NCBI RefSeq assembly: GCF_003702705.1
Contig: NZ_QZMN01000011.1
Span: 82,592 to 146,591, forward strand
Length of the DNA: 64,000 nt
Direction: 5' to 3'
DNA from: Ornithinimicrobium cerasi
Lineage (GTDB): Bacteria; Actinomycetota; Actinomycetes; Actinomycetales; Dermatophilaceae
Shown: in pieces, positions 8,947-17,505 of the stretch
Position numbering within the stretch: position 1 is the first letter of the stretch
Layout: the number at the start of each line of letters is the position of its first letter
Position numbers and translations under genes: made by a program
Notes under the pieces: model-generated
Told to the model about the DNA's origin: nothing
The model's database searches: none
The model's input: only the letters and a program-made list of their open reading frames with translations

Positions 8947-9755
8947 GGCCGGGGCGTCGGCTGGTCCGGGGCGAGACCGGCGTAGCGGCCCGGGTTCTTC
9001 CTCTCCCTGCGGCGCTCGAGCAGGAAGGCGACACCGACCGCGCACCAGAAGAGGAAGAAGACGGGGGCCGCCATCGCCAGCATCGTCCAGGCCGACGGGT
9101 CCGGGGTCATGAACGCGGAGAAGACGAGGATGGCGAAGAGCGTGACCCGCCAGCTGCGCCTCATGTTGCGCGCCGAGAGGATCCCCACCTGGTTCAGCGC
9201 CACCAGCACGACCGGCAGGAGGAAGGCCAGCCCGAAGGCGAGCATGAAGTAGAGCCACAGGGACAGGAACTCCTGCGCCCCCGGCAGGTTGGCGGCGCCC
9301 TCGGGCGTGAATCCGAGCAGGATCGCGACGAGGCGGGGGAAGGTGAACGCGGCCATCGCCGCGCCGGCGAAGAACAGCGGGATGCTGATGAAGAAGTAGA
9401 CCAGCGCGATCTTCTTCTCCCGCTGGTGCAGCCCGGGGAGCAGGAAGGCCCACACCTGCCAGATCCACACCGGGCTGGCCAGCACGATGCCGCTGAAGAC
9501 CGCGACCCTCAGCTGCATCGCGAACGGCTCGGTGATGTTCTGGAAGCGCAGCATCACCTCGTCGTCCCCCCGCTCGCGGGCGACCCGGGCGATCGGCCCG
9601 TTGACGAAGGCGAAGATCTCGTCGTACCAGTACCAGCCGACCACGGCCAGGGCGGCGATGGCGATGCAGGAGATCAGCAGCCGGTTGCGCAGCTCCTTGA
9701 AGTGCTGCCCGAGCGACATCCTGCCCTCGGGGTCCCTCGTCGTGGCGCGCGCCAT
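8943..9755 (-). CDS. tatC: Sec-independent translocase subunit TatC
   Basis: A 270-residue polytopic membrane protein, the twin-arginine signal receptor of the Tat export system. Six helices are expected. The N-terminal family signature SLGQHFKELRNRLL is at about 14-27, and the conserved first periplasmic loop follows (FQNITEPFAMQLRVA). A charged cytoplasmic tail (ERRRERKNPGRYAG) ends the protein. It pairs with tatA 40 bp upstream and is coupled by a 4-bp overlap to the lipid kinase gene. No tatB is seen in the window. Confidence 0.97.
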   Translation of the reverse strand: MARATTRDPEGRMSLGQHFKELRNRLLISCIAIAALAVVGWYWYDEIFAFVNGPIARVARERGDDEVMLRFQNITEPFAMQLRVAVFSGIVLASPVWIWQVWAFLLPGLHQREKKIALVYFFISIPLFFAGAAMAAFTFPRLVAILLGFTPEGAANLPGAQEFLSLWLYFMLAFGLAFLLPVVLVALNQVGILSARNMRRSWRVTLFAILVFSAFMTPDPSAWTMLAMAAPVFFLFWCAVGVAFLLERRRERKNPGRYAGLAPDQPTPRP

Positions 9756-9795
9756 GTCCTCCCCTGCCGGATGCTGCCGGTGTGCCGCGGCCGGG

Positions 9796-10083
9796 TCAGG
9801 CGCGCGGGTCGCCGTCGTCGGGGCGTCCCTCGAGCCGGCGGTACTCCTCGGCCGCGGTGTCCCGGTAGGTGTCGTCCGTGCGCTCGCCGGCGCCCGGCAG
9901 CGGTGGCTCCCCAGGTGCGCGGTCCTTGCGCGCGGCGTTCTCGTCCTTCATCTGGTCGACCTCGGTCTTGAAGACGCGCATCGACTCGCCCAGGCTCCGG
10001 GCGGCGTTGGGCAGGTTCTTCCAGCCGAAGAGCAGGATGAAGGCGACGATCAGCACGATCACGTGCCAGGCCTGGAGGCGCAT
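9796..10083 (-). CDS. tatA: Sec-independent translocase subunit TatA
   Basis: A 95-residue protein with one N-terminal membrane helix (about 6-21), the hinge FGWKNLP and an amphipathic helix (AARSLGESMRVFKTEV), which is the standard TatA plan. It oligomerises to form the export pore that TatC nucleates. The tail is acidic and disordered. It lies between pafC and tatC in the conserved actinobacterial order. Confidence 0.97.
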   Translation of the reverse strand: MRLQAWHVIVLIVAFILLFGWKNLPNAARSLGESMRVFKTEVDQMKDENAARKDRAPGEPPLPGAGERTDDTYRDTAAEEYRRLEGRPDDGDPRA

Positions 10084-10135
10084 GGGGTGTCCTTAGTCTC
10101 GCAAGTCGTCGGCGTGCGCTCCACGCGCGCCGACG

Positions 10136-11116
10136 TCAGTCTAGGCCGTCCGCCTGGGTGTGCCCCTCCACCGCCCCGACCGCTCCGCGCGCGACCGCCC
10201 CCACGAGCTCCGCGGGGGCGAGCACCCGCACCTGGCCGGCCGCCCGCCAGACCAGGCGCTGCAGCCACCGGGGGTCGGCGACGCGCAGCACCACCTCGAG
10301 GCTGCCGTCCTCGCGCCGGTCCACCCGTTCGACGGGGAAGGTCTCGGCGACCCACGCCGCGGAGGGTTCGAGGTGCAGGGTGACCTCCAGGTCCTCCGGC
10401 GCCGCCCGGTAGACACCGGCACCGAGCTCGCGCGGCGGCAGGTCGGCCGGCGGCGTGCCGTCCTCCTCGAGGACGGTGAGCTCCTCGATGCGGTCGAGCC
10501 GGAAGAGCCGGACGCCGACGGCGCGGTGGCACCACGCTTCGAGGTACCAGCGGCCGTCCACGCCGACCACCCGGATCGGGTCGACGTCGCGCTCGGTGGT
10601 CTCGTCGCGGCTGGCGACGGTGTAGCGCAGGTGCAGCCGACGCTGGCGCACGAGACCGTCGCGGAGGCGGGCGGACAGCTCGGGGTCCAGCGGCTGCTCG
10701 AGGTCGACGGTGACGGAGGCCGCGGTCGCGGCCGCGTCGCCCGCGGCGGCCTCGAGCTTGGCCAGGGCTCGGTCGATCGCGTCGTGCTCGGTCAGCCCGG
10801 GCGTGTCCCGCAGGGCGCGGAGAGCGACGATGAGCGCCAGGGCCTCGTCGCGACCCAGCCGCAGCGGCCGGGCGATGGTGTCGGCGTTGGAGACGTAGAC
10901 CCGCCCGTCCTCCCACTGCGCGTCGATGAGGTCGTCGGGGTAGTGGCCCGGCAGCCCGCAGACGAACAGCAGCTCGAGGTCGTCCACGACCTGGGCCTCG
11001 CTCACCCCCAGCTCGCGCGCGGCGCTGGCGAGGTCGACGCCCTGCCGGTTGAGCAGCCAGGGCACCATCGTCAGGAGCCGGCCCAGCCTGGAGGTCGCGC
11101 TCTCGTAGGTCGCCAT
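10136..11116 (-). CDS. pafC: WYL-domain transcription activator subunit PafC
   Basis: A 326-residue protein with an N-terminal winged HTH (about 10-60, LGRLLTMVPWLLNRQGVDL), a WYL domain (the family core is seen as VVGVDGRWYLEAWCHRA near 205-221, then FRLDRIEEL) and a C-terminal WCX-like region. PafB and PafC together activate the LexA/RecA-independent DNA damage response in mycobacteria, and WYL domains are thought to sense nucleic acid. The start codon shares one base with the pafB stop. Confidence 0.93.
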   Translation of the reverse strand: MATYESATSRLGRLLTMVPWLLNRQGVDLASAARELGVSEAQVVDDLELLFVCGLPGHYPDDLIDAQWEDGRVYVSNADTIARPLRLGRDEALALIVALRALRDTPGLTEHDAIDRALAKLEAAAGDAAATAASVTVDLEQPLDPELSARLRDGLVRQRRLHLRYTVASRDETTERDVDPIRVVGVDGRWYLEAWCHRAVGVRLFRLDRIEELTVLEEDGTPPADLPPRELGAGVYRAAPEDLEVTLHLEPSAAWVAETFPVERVDRREDGSLEVVLRVADPRWLQRLVWRAAGQVRVLAPAELVGAVARGAVGAVEGHTQADGLD

Positions 11117-12132
11117 CAGACCTCCCCACCGTGCGCGCGGGCGACCGCCGTCAGCGCCACGACCACGGCGTCCCTGACCTCCGGCGGGGAGGCGACCCGC
11201 ACGTCGGGACCGGCTGCGCACACCTCCTGGACGAGCGCGCCGACGTTGGTCACCCTCAGGTCGAGGCTGTCCCAGCCAGCCTCCCCGTCGCCCGGCTCGA
11301 CCGTGCCGCGGCGGCGCAGCGAGGAGGCGGCACCGTCGCGCACCAGGAGGCGCACCGTCGTCCTCGCGCCCGCGTCCTCGCCGTAGGTGCGCCGGATCAT
11401 CGCGGTGGCGTCGTGCTCCTCGGGAACCCGGAAGGCTCCGGGACGCCCGACGCCGCGGGGGGTGCCGACCACGCGGTCGAGGCGGAACACGCGGGGGGCG
11501 TCGCGGTCGAGGTCGTGCGCCGTGAGGTACCAGCGCCCGTGCCAGCTGGTCAGCCCCCAGGGCTCGACGCGCCGCGACGTCACCCCCGCTCCCCCACCAC
11601 CCCGGTAGTCGAAGGTCAGCCGGGTGCGCGACAGGACCGCGTCGCGCACCGGCTCGAAGGCGGGCTCGCGGGTGTGCAGCAACGGCTCGATGCCCGAGAC
11701 GGAGGCCTCGTCCCGGACGAGCCCCGCGGCGTCGAGCTTGCGCAGGGCCTGCGCGGCCGGGCCGGCGAGGCTGGCCTGGCTCCACGCCCGGGCGGCGAGC
11801 CCGACGACGGCCAGCTCGTCCGGGTCGAGGTCGACCTGCGGGAGGGCGTACTCGCGCTCGTCGATCCGGTAGCCGACCTCGTCGTCGAAGAACGGGTCCA
11901 CGGCCTCCGCGCGCAGCGGGATGCCGAGGGCGCGCAGCTCGTCCTTGTCACGCTCGAACATGCGCTCGAAGGCCTCGTCGGTGCCGTCCTGGTAGTCCGG
12001 CACCGCCTCCCGGATGCGCGCCCGGCTCAGCGGCTGCCGGGTCGCGAGCAGCGCGATGACGAGGTTGAGCAGGCGCTCGGTCTTGGCGGCCGCGGGGGTC
12101 GGGCCGCTCGTCCTGGCCTTCGGGCTGGGCAT
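11116..12132 (-). CDS. pafB: WYL-domain transcription activator subunit PafB
   Basis: A 338-residue partner of PafC, with an HTH near 14-60 (ERLLNLVIALLATRQPLS), a WYL domain (EPWGLTSWHGRWYLTAHD, then FRLDRVVGT) and a C-terminal WCX-like part. I chose ATG 12132 (MPSPKARTSG) because it just precedes the HTH; the frame continues upstream without clear coding signal. The gene is first in the leftward pafB-pafC-tatA-tatC-kinase-helY run and divergent from the DUF3866 gene. Confidence 0.92.
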   Translation of the reverse strand: MPSPKARTSGPTPAAAKTERLLNLVIALLATRQPLSRARIREAVPDYQDGTDEAFERMFERDKDELRALGIPLRAEAVDPFFDDEVGYRIDEREYALPQVDLDPDELAVVGLAARAWSQASLAGPAAQALRKLDAAGLVRDEASVSGIEPLLHTREPAFEPVRDAVLSRTRLTFDYRGGGGAGVTSRRVEPWGLTSWHGRWYLTAHDLDRDAPRVFRLDRVVGTPRGVGRPGAFRVPEEHDATAMIRRTYGEDAGARTTVRLLVRDGAASSLRRRGTVEPGDGEAGWDSLDLRVTNVGALVQEVCAAGPDVRVASPPEVRDAVVVALTAVARAHGGEV

Positions 12133-12241
12133 GGGCACGAGGCTACTAGACACCTGTGCGACCGACGGGTCGCCCGTGCCGCTCCGACGGGTGGCCGCTG
12201 CCACACCGACGGGTCCGGGCGGCCGGCACTAGGCTCCCTGG

Positions 12242-13348
12242 GTGATCACCTGGCGTGAGGGAACCGTCCGCGGGCGGGTCGGCGGATGGGCCGGGGTCCT
12301 CGAGCTCGAGGTCGACACCGCGGAGGGCACCGTGCGGTCCCTCGCCTACCCCGACGTCGTGGGGGCGCCGGAACCCGGTGACCGTGTCCTCCTCAACGTC
12401 ACCGCCCTCGAGCGCGGGCTCGGCACCGGGGGGTATGCCGTGGTCGTCGCCGTCCCCGACCGGCCCGACCTGTGGCCCACCGTCGACCGCGCCGCGCCCG
12501 GCCACCTCGTCAAGGCCCGCTACACCCCGATGCAGACGACGGTCCTGGGTGTCGACGACCCCGAGGGCGAGCACCACGCGCTCCTCGTCGACGCCGACGA
12601 CCTCGACGGTCTGCCCGTGGTGGCCGCCGACCTGCACTCAGCCCTGCCCGCCGTCGTCGCCGGCGTCCGCGCACAGCGGGCCGACCTGCGCATCGCCTAC
12701 GTCATGACCGACGGTGGCGCCCTTCCCGCCGCGTTCTCCCGCACCTGCGCCGAGCTGCGCGCGGCGGGCTGGCTCACCTCCGTCATCACCGCCGTGCAGG
12801 CCTACGGGGGCGACCTGGAGGCGGTGACCGTCCACAGCGCCCTGCTCGCGGCCCGGCACGTCGTGGGCGCGGACCTCGCCGTGGTGGTCCAGGGTCCGGG
12901 CAACCTCGGCACCGGCACGCGATGGGGCTTCTCGGGTGTCTCCGCAGGAGAGGCGCTCAACGCCGCCGCCGTGCTGGGCGGCCGCCCCGTCGCCTCGCTC
13001 CGGGTCTCCGAGGCCGACCCGCGCCCGCGCCACCGCGGCCTCTCGCACCACAGCTCGACGGCCTACGGCCGCGTCCTCGCGCACCCGGCCGAGGTCCCGG
13101 TGCCGGCCGGCAGGACCGGGCGGCCCACCACGGACTCCTGCCTGCAGGACGTCCGGGAGCAGGTCGCCCGGCTCGCCGACCGCGCCCCGCACCTGCGTCC
13201 GGTCGACGTGCCGGTGGACCAGCTCATGGACGTGCTGGCGGACGTCCCGACGCGGCTGCGCACCATGGGTCGTGGTCTCGAGGAGGACGCGGCCTCGTTC
13301 CTGGCGGCCGCCGTCGCGGGCGTCCTCGCCGCCCGGCCCACCGCCTAG
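12242..13348 (+). CDS. DUF3866-family protein
   Basis: A 368-residue conserved actinobacterial protein of the DUF3866 type, often found beside pafBC. Recognisable blocks are YTPMQTTVLGVDDPEG, RIAYVMTDGGALP, VVVQGPGNLGTGTRWGFSG and RHRGLSHHSSTAYG, the last with a His/Ser cluster. The Gly-rich GPGNLGTGT looks like a phosphate- or nucleotide-binding loop, but no activity is established. The GTG start is at 12242. It is followed 9 bp later by the glutaminase gene. Confidence 0.88.
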   Translation: MITWREGTVRGRVGGWAGVLELEVDTAEGTVRSLAYPDVVGAPEPGDRVLLNVTALERGLGTGGYAVVVAVPDRPDLWPTVDRAAPGHLVKARYTPMQTTVLGVDDPEGEHHALLVDADDLDGLPVVAADLHSALPAVVAGVRAQRADLRIAYVMTDGGALPAAFSRTCAELRAAGWLTSVITAVQAYGGDLEAVTVHSALLAARHVVGADLAVVVQGPGNLGTGTRWGFSGVSAGEALNAAAVLGGRPVASLRVSEADPRPRHRGLSHHSSTAYGRVLAHPAEVPVPAGRTGRPTTDSCLQDVREQVARLADRAPHLRPVDVPVDQLMDVLADVPTRLRTMGRGLEEDAASFLAAAVAGVLAARPTA

Positions 13349-13357
13349 GGTGGGCGC

Positions 13358-14296
13358 ATGCGCGACGGCGGCCTGACGGCATACCTGGAGGAGCTGCTGG
13401 AGCGGGTGCGGGGGGAGGACTCGGGCGAGCCGCACGAGCTGCCCGTCCTCGCGGAGGCGGACCCGGAGCGGATGGCGGTGGCCGTCGTCGACGTCGACGG
13501 GACGGTGTGGGCGGCCGGTGACGCGGAGCACCGGGTCCCGATCCAGTCGATGAGCAAGGCGGTGGTCTACGGCGTCGCGATCGACAGCTCGGGCATGGAC
13601 GAGGTGCTCCGCCACATCGACGTCGAGCCCTCCGGTGACGCGTTCAACCGGATCAGCCTCGACGACGGCTCGAACCGGCCGGCCAACCCGATGATCAACG
13701 CCGGCGCGCTGACCGCGCACTCCCTCGTCGCCGGGCGCGACGCGGCCCACCGGCTCGAGCGCATCCGGGAGGTGCTCTCGGCGATGGCCGGGCGCGAGCT
13801 GGAGATCGACGAGGAGTGCTACCGCCAGGAGATCGCCGACGCCCACCGCAACCTCGGCATCGCCCACCTCGTCAAGGCGCTGTCCGAGCTGCCCGACGAG
13901 CCGCACGACGTCGTGGACGGCTACACCCGGCAGTGCGCCCTCTCCGTGAGCGTCGTCGAGCTGGCCCGGATCGCCGCGACGCTGGCCAACGACGGCGTCC
14001 TGCCGGGGACCGAGGACCGGGTGCTGAGCGCGAGAGCGACCCGGCACGTGCTCTCGGTGATGCTGACCTGCGGCATGTACGACTCCGCCGGCGACTGGGT
14101 CTCCTCCGTCGGCATCCCGGCCAAGAGCGGCATCAGCGGCGGGATCCTGGGTGCCGTCCCCGGGCGGGGCGGCATCGCGACCTACTCACCCCGCCTCGAC
14201 GGACACGGCAACTCCTCGCGCGGCATCCTCGCCTTCGAGCACATGTCGCGCGACCTCGACCTCCACGCGCTGCGCCCCCGTCACCGGGACCGGTGA
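13358..14296 (+). CDS. glsA: Glutaminase A
   Basis: A 312-residue serine-dependent beta-lactamase-fold glutaminase, converting glutamine to glutamate and ammonia in the cytosol. The catalytic S64-x-x-K67 is in QSMSK. The substrate-binding NPMINAGA is at 110-117, and the C-terminal GIPAKSGISGGI motif is intact. Length is typical for the short bacterial form. It is co-directional with the DUF3866 gene. Its stop codon lies inside a perfect 16-bp hairpin. Confidence 0.95.
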   Translation: MRDGGLTAYLEELLERVRGEDSGEPHELPVLAEADPERMAVAVVDVDGTVWAAGDAEHRVPIQSMSKAVVYGVAIDSSGMDEVLRHIDVEPSGDAFNRISLDDGSNRPANPMINAGALTAHSLVAGRDAAHRLERIREVLSAMAGRELEIDEECYRQEIADAHRNLGIAHLVKALSELPDEPHDVVDGYTRQCALSVSVVELARIAATLANDGVLPGTEDRVLSARATRHVLSVMLTCGMYDSAGDWVSSVGIPAKSGISGGILGAVPGRGGIATYSPRLDGHGNSSRGILAFEHMSRDLDLHALRPRHRDR

Positions 14297-14305
14297 CGGG
14301 GGCGC
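14272..14305. terminator. Perfect 16-bp bidirectional terminator hairpin
   Basis: Arms GCGCCCCCGTCACCGG (14272-14287) and its exact complement (14290-14305) surround a 2-base loop. The element lies between convergent glsA and the FKBP gene and includes the glsA stop codon. There is no T-run on either side, as is common in high-GC actinobacteria. Confidence 0.75.
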
Positions 14306-14324
14306 AGCGGGAGGCGGGCGCGGG

Positions 14325-14723
14325 TCAGCGCACGTCGACGAGGTCCACGACGAAGATCAGCGTCTCGCCACCCTTGATGGCGCCACCGGCGCCCCGGTCG
14401 CCGTAGCCCAGGTGCGGCGGGATGACGATCCTTCGGCGGCCGCCGACCTTCATCCCGAGCAGCCCCTGGTCCCAGCCCTGGATGACCTGGCCGACGCCGA
14501 CCGTGAAGGTCAGCGGCTCGCCGCGGTTCCAGGAGGCGTCGAACTCCTCGCCGGTCGACCAGGCGACACCGACGTAGTGGGCCGAGATGGTCGCTCCGGC
14601 GGTGGCCTCGGCACCCTTGCCGACCTCGACGTCCTCGGTCACCAGCTCGCTGGGCGGGCTGTCACCGGGGAAGTCGATCTCCGGCTTGGCCTTCCTGACC
14701 TCGCCGAACGGGGACTCGCTCAT
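14325..14723 (-). CDS. FKBP-type peptidyl-prolyl isomerase, cytosolic
   Basis: A 132-residue single-domain FKBP that catalyses cis-trans isomerisation at proline. The domain fills residues of about 35-132: ISAHYVGVAWSTGEEFDASW, GQVIQGWDQGLLGMKVGGRR and IPPHLGYGDRGAGGAI carry the usual FK506-pocket aromatic residues. The N-terminal KPEIDFPGDSPPSELV is typical of the actinobacterial small form. No signal peptide. It follows the lipoprotein FKBP gene with a 44-bp gap. Confidence 0.95.
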   Translation of the reverse strand: MSESPFGEVRKAKPEIDFPGDSPPSELVTEDVEVGKGAEATAGATISAHYVGVAWSTGEEFDASWNRGEPLTFTVGVGQVIQGWDQGLLGMKVGGRRRIVIPPHLGYGDRGAGGAIKGGETLIFVVDLVDVR

Positions 14724-14767
14724 GTCTCTCCTTGGGTATGTCGTGGGGCTGGCTCGGGCGGGCGCGC

Positions 14768-15799
14768 TCAGTAGGCGCCGAGGATGTCGACGACGAAGAC
14801 GAGGGTCTCGCCGGCGAGCTCGTGGGCCGGCGGGGCGGTCGCGCCGTCGGTGTCCGCCGGGGCCTCGCCGTAGGCCTGGGCGGCGGGGATGACGAGAAGG
14901 ACGCGCGAGCCGACGGTCTGACCGACCAGGCCCTCGTCCCAGCCGGGGATGACCCGGCCGACACCGATGGGGAACTCCGCCGGCTCGCCGCGGTCGTAGG
15001 AGTTGTCGAAGCCCTCGCCGTCGGAGAACTTCACGCCGGTGTAGTGGACCTTGACGGTCTGGCCGGCCTGCACCTCGGCGCCCTCGCCCCTGACCAGCAC
15101 CTGGCTGACCAGCTCGGTCGGCTCCTCGGTGCCGTCGGGGACGGTGATCTGGGCCGCGGACGCGCCGTCGGCCTCCACCTCGGGCAGACCCTCCTCCGGC
15201 TCCACGGCCTCGCCGGTCGCGGAGGTGAGCGGCTCCCTGCTGGAGACGACCTCCATGTAGAAGACCAGGGTGTCGTCGGCCCCGACGCCCAGCTGCGGGT
15301 TGCCCGCGGCGCCGAAGGCGTCGGCGGCCGGGATCGCGAGCAGCAGGGTGTCGCCGGCGCTGCGGCCGGGCAGGGTCTCGAGGAAGGCCGGGAAGAGGTT
15401 CTCGTTGCTGAGGTCGAGCGTCACGGTCTCGTCGGCCTCGTAGGTCGACAGCAGCTGCTCACCGGTGGTGCCGTTGACGGCGAGGTATCGGGCCTGCACC
15501 TCGTGCCCCTGCGCCACCTCGTCACCGTCGCCCGCGGCGACGTCCTGGCTCTGGGTCTCCGACACCCGGAAGGGCAGGTCGCCCTCGGCGAAGGGCTCGT
15601 CGTTCCAGGTGATCTGGGGCGCGTCCCCCTCGGTGTCCACCGCCAGCTCGGCGAGGTCTCCGTCGGCGACGGCCGAGGTCACGGCGGCGTCGTCGCTCTG
15701 CGAGGCGGCGTCCCCGTCACCGCCCTCGGTGGCGCAGCCGGCGAGGAGGAGCAGCGGGGCGGCGGCCAGGGCGGCCAGCCAGGGTCGGGGTGAGCGCAC
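14768..15799 (-). CDS. Double-domain FKBP isomerase lipoprotein
   Basis: A 343-residue exported isomerase. Residues 1-21 are a lipoprotein signal peptide with lipobox LLAGC and lipid-modified C22, so it should sit on the outer face of the membrane. Two FKBP domains follow, one divergent (about 90-180) and one canonical (about 245-343; VKVHYTGVKFSDGEGFDNSY, GRVIPGWDEGL). The first has lost several pocket residues and may be a chaperone module. Acidic linkers join the parts. It lies between pafA and the cytosolic FKBP. Confidence 0.93.
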   Translation of the reverse strand: MRSPRPWLAALAAAPLLLLAGCATEGGDGDAASQSDDAAVTSAVADGDLAELAVDTEGDAPQITWNDEPFAEGDLPFRVSETQSQDVAAGDGDEVAQGHEVQARYLAVNGTTGEQLLSTYEADETVTLDLSNENLFPAFLETLPGRSAGDTLLLAIPAADAFGAAGNPQLGVGADDTLVFYMEVVSSREPLTSATGEAVEPEEGLPEVEADGASAAQITVPDGTEEPTELVSQVLVRGEGAEVQAGQTVKVHYTGVKFSDGEGFDNSYDRGEPAEFPIGVGRVIPGWDEGLVGQTVGSRVLLVIPAAQAYGEAPADTDGATAPPAHELAGETLVFVVDILGAY

Positions 15800-15841
15800 G
15801 CGCGCATCCTTTGCTAGACGGTGGAGGACAACCTGCTCAGC

Positions 15842-17302
15842 CTAACCAACGGAACCTGGGCGTTCGGTGTGAGGCGCTGACCCGGCGCGGATCGAGGCGA
15901 TCAGCTCCTCGACCCGGGCGTCCACGCTGACGAAGGGGTCCTTGCACACGACGGTGCGGCTGGCGGCGTCGTTGAGCTTGAGGTGCACCCAGTCGCAGGT
16001 GAAGTCGCGCCGGTGCTCCTGGGCGGCGCGGACGAAGTCGCCCCGCAGGCGGGCCCGGGTCTGCGGCGGCTCGTGCATGGCCCGGGCGACGCGGGCGTCG
16101 TCGACGAGGGTGCGTGCCCGACCGGCCCGCTGCAGGATCGGCACCAGGCCACGGCGCGGGTGGACGTCGTGCCAGGCGAGGTCGAGCTGCTGCAGACGCT
16201 CGTCGTGCGGTGCCAGACCGTGCCGGTCGGCGTAGGAGTCGAGCAGCGACTTCTTCATCACCCACTCGACCTCGGTGTCGACGAGCGCGAGGTTGTCCGT
16301 GTCGATGGCGTGCAGGGTGCGGTCCCACAGCTCCAGGACCTGGTCGTAGGGGGCGGTGTCCGCGATGCCCGCGCCGGCGGCATACCTGCTCGCGAGCTCG
16401 AGCAGCTCGCGCTGCATGTCGAGGGCGGTGATCGTGCCGCCGCGCTGGCGGGCCAGCGGGCGGCGGCCGGTCGGGTCGCGGCTGACGTCGCGGATCGCCT
16501 GGACGGGGTTGGCGAGGGCGAGGTCGGGCACGATGGTCCCGGCCTCGAGCATCCGCAGGACGAGGTCGGTGGTGCCGATCCGCAGCAGGGTCGTCGTCTG
16601 GCTCATCGTCGAGTCCCCGACGATGACGTGCAGGCGCCGGTAGCGCTCGGGGTCGGCGTGCGGCTCGTCGCGGGTGTTGATGATGGGCCGTGAGCGGGTG
16701 GTGGCCGAGGACAGGCCCTCCCACATGTGGTCGGCACGCTGGGAGACGAGGTAGGTGGCACGCTCCCCCACGACGTGCAGCCGTCCCGCTCCGCTGACGA
16801 GCTGCCGGGTGACGAGGAAGGGGACGAGGGTGTCCGTCACCCGCTCGAGGCGCCCGTCGCGGCGGATGAGGTAGTTCTCGTGCGAGCCGTAGGAGTTGCC
16901 CCGCGAGTCGACGTTGTTCTTCAGCACGTAGATGGTGGCGTCCATCCCCTCCTCGGCGAGGCGCTGCTCGGCGTCGTCGGCGAGGTCCTGGACGATGAGC
17001 TCGCCCGCCTTGTCGTGGGCGAGGACGTCGAGGAGGTCGACGCACTCGGCCGTGGCGTACTCCGGGTGCGAGCCGACGTCGAGGTAGAGCCGCGAGCCGT
17101 TGGACAGGAAGACGTTGCTCGACCGGCCCCACGCGACGACCTTGCGGAAGAGGTAGCGGGCCACCTCCTCCGGTGCCAGCCGCGGGCCCTCCCGGAAGGT
17201 CGCGTTGACCCCGAACTCGGTCTCGATCCCGATGATCCGCCGGTCCACCGCGCTCACCGCGGTCCGGGACGGCGGGCCCCCGGGCACCGGCTCACTGCCC
17301 AC
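15842..17302 (-). CDS. pafA: Pup--protein ligase PafA
   Basis: A 486-residue (from the longest start) glutamine-synthetase-fold ligase that joins the C-terminal glutamate of Pup to substrate lysines using ATP. Family blocks are GIETEFGV, ARYLFRKVVAWGRSSNVFLS, SHPEYATAEC, NNVDSRGNSYGSHENYL and RPIINTRDEPHA. It lacks the Dop loop, which separates it from its paralogue. The family N-terminus aligns with the GTG at 17248 (VDRRIIGIE); GTG 17257 is also possible. The 17302 start adds 18 low-complexity residues and overlaps pup by 11 bp. Either way it is coupled to pup. Confidence 0.96.
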   Translation of the reverse strand: MGSEPVPGGPPSRTAVSAVDRRIIGIETEFGVNATFREGPRLAPEEVARYLFRKVVAWGRSSNVFLSNGSRLYLDVGSHPEYATAECVDLLDVLAHDKAGELIVQDLADDAEQRLAEEGMDATIYVLKNNVDSRGNSYGSHENYLIRRDGRLERVTDTLVPFLVTRQLVSGAGRLHVVGERATYLVSQRADHMWEGLSSATTRSRPIINTRDEPHADPERYRRLHVIVGDSTMSQTTTLLRIGTTDLVLRMLEAGTIVPDLALANPVQAIRDVSRDPTGRRPLARQRGGTITALDMQRELLELASRYAAGAGIADTAPYDQVLELWDRTLHAIDTDNLALVDTEVEWVMKKSLLDSYADRHGLAPHDERLQQLDLAWHDVHPRRGLVPILQRAGRARTLVDDARVARAMHEPPQTRARLRGDFVRAAQEHRRDFTCDWVHLKLNDAASRTVVCKDPFVSVDARVEELIASIRAGSAPHTERPGSVG

Positions 17303-17492
17303 CCTTCTGCACGAAGTTGTGCACGAACTCCTGGGCGTTGGTCTCCAGCACCCCGTCGATCTCGTCGAGGAGGCTGTCCAGGGCGGCGTCGCGCTCGGCG
17401 TGCTGCGCCTGGGGAGCCGCCGGCGGCACCGCCGGCTCGGGCTCGGGGGCGGCGTCGTCGCGCCGTGAGGTGAACTTCTGCTGCTCGGACAT
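17292..17492 (-). CDS. pup: Prokaryotic ubiquitin-like protein Pup
   Basis: A 66-residue Pup. The N-terminal half is disordered and Pro/Ala-rich; the C-terminal half is the helical ARC-binding segment (DAALDSLLDEIDGVLETNAQ) ending in VQKGGQ. The terminal glutamine means Dop must deamidate it to glutamate before PafA can use it. It is 13 bp downstream of dop and overlaps pafA. In proteasome-bearing actinobacteria prcB and prcA usually lie between pup and pafA; no such gene exists here. Confidence 0.98.
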   Translation of the reverse strand: MSEQQKFTSRRDDAAPEPEPAVPPAAPQAQHAERDAALDSLLDEIDGVLETNAQEFVHNFVQKGGQ

Positions 17493-17505
17493 GGGGATGC
17501 TCCTC

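Noticed and set aside
17292-17302. Overlap of pup and pafA taken as a fusion
   Set aside because: The frames differ and both genes have their own ends; the pafA family start probably lies further in, at 17248 or 17257.
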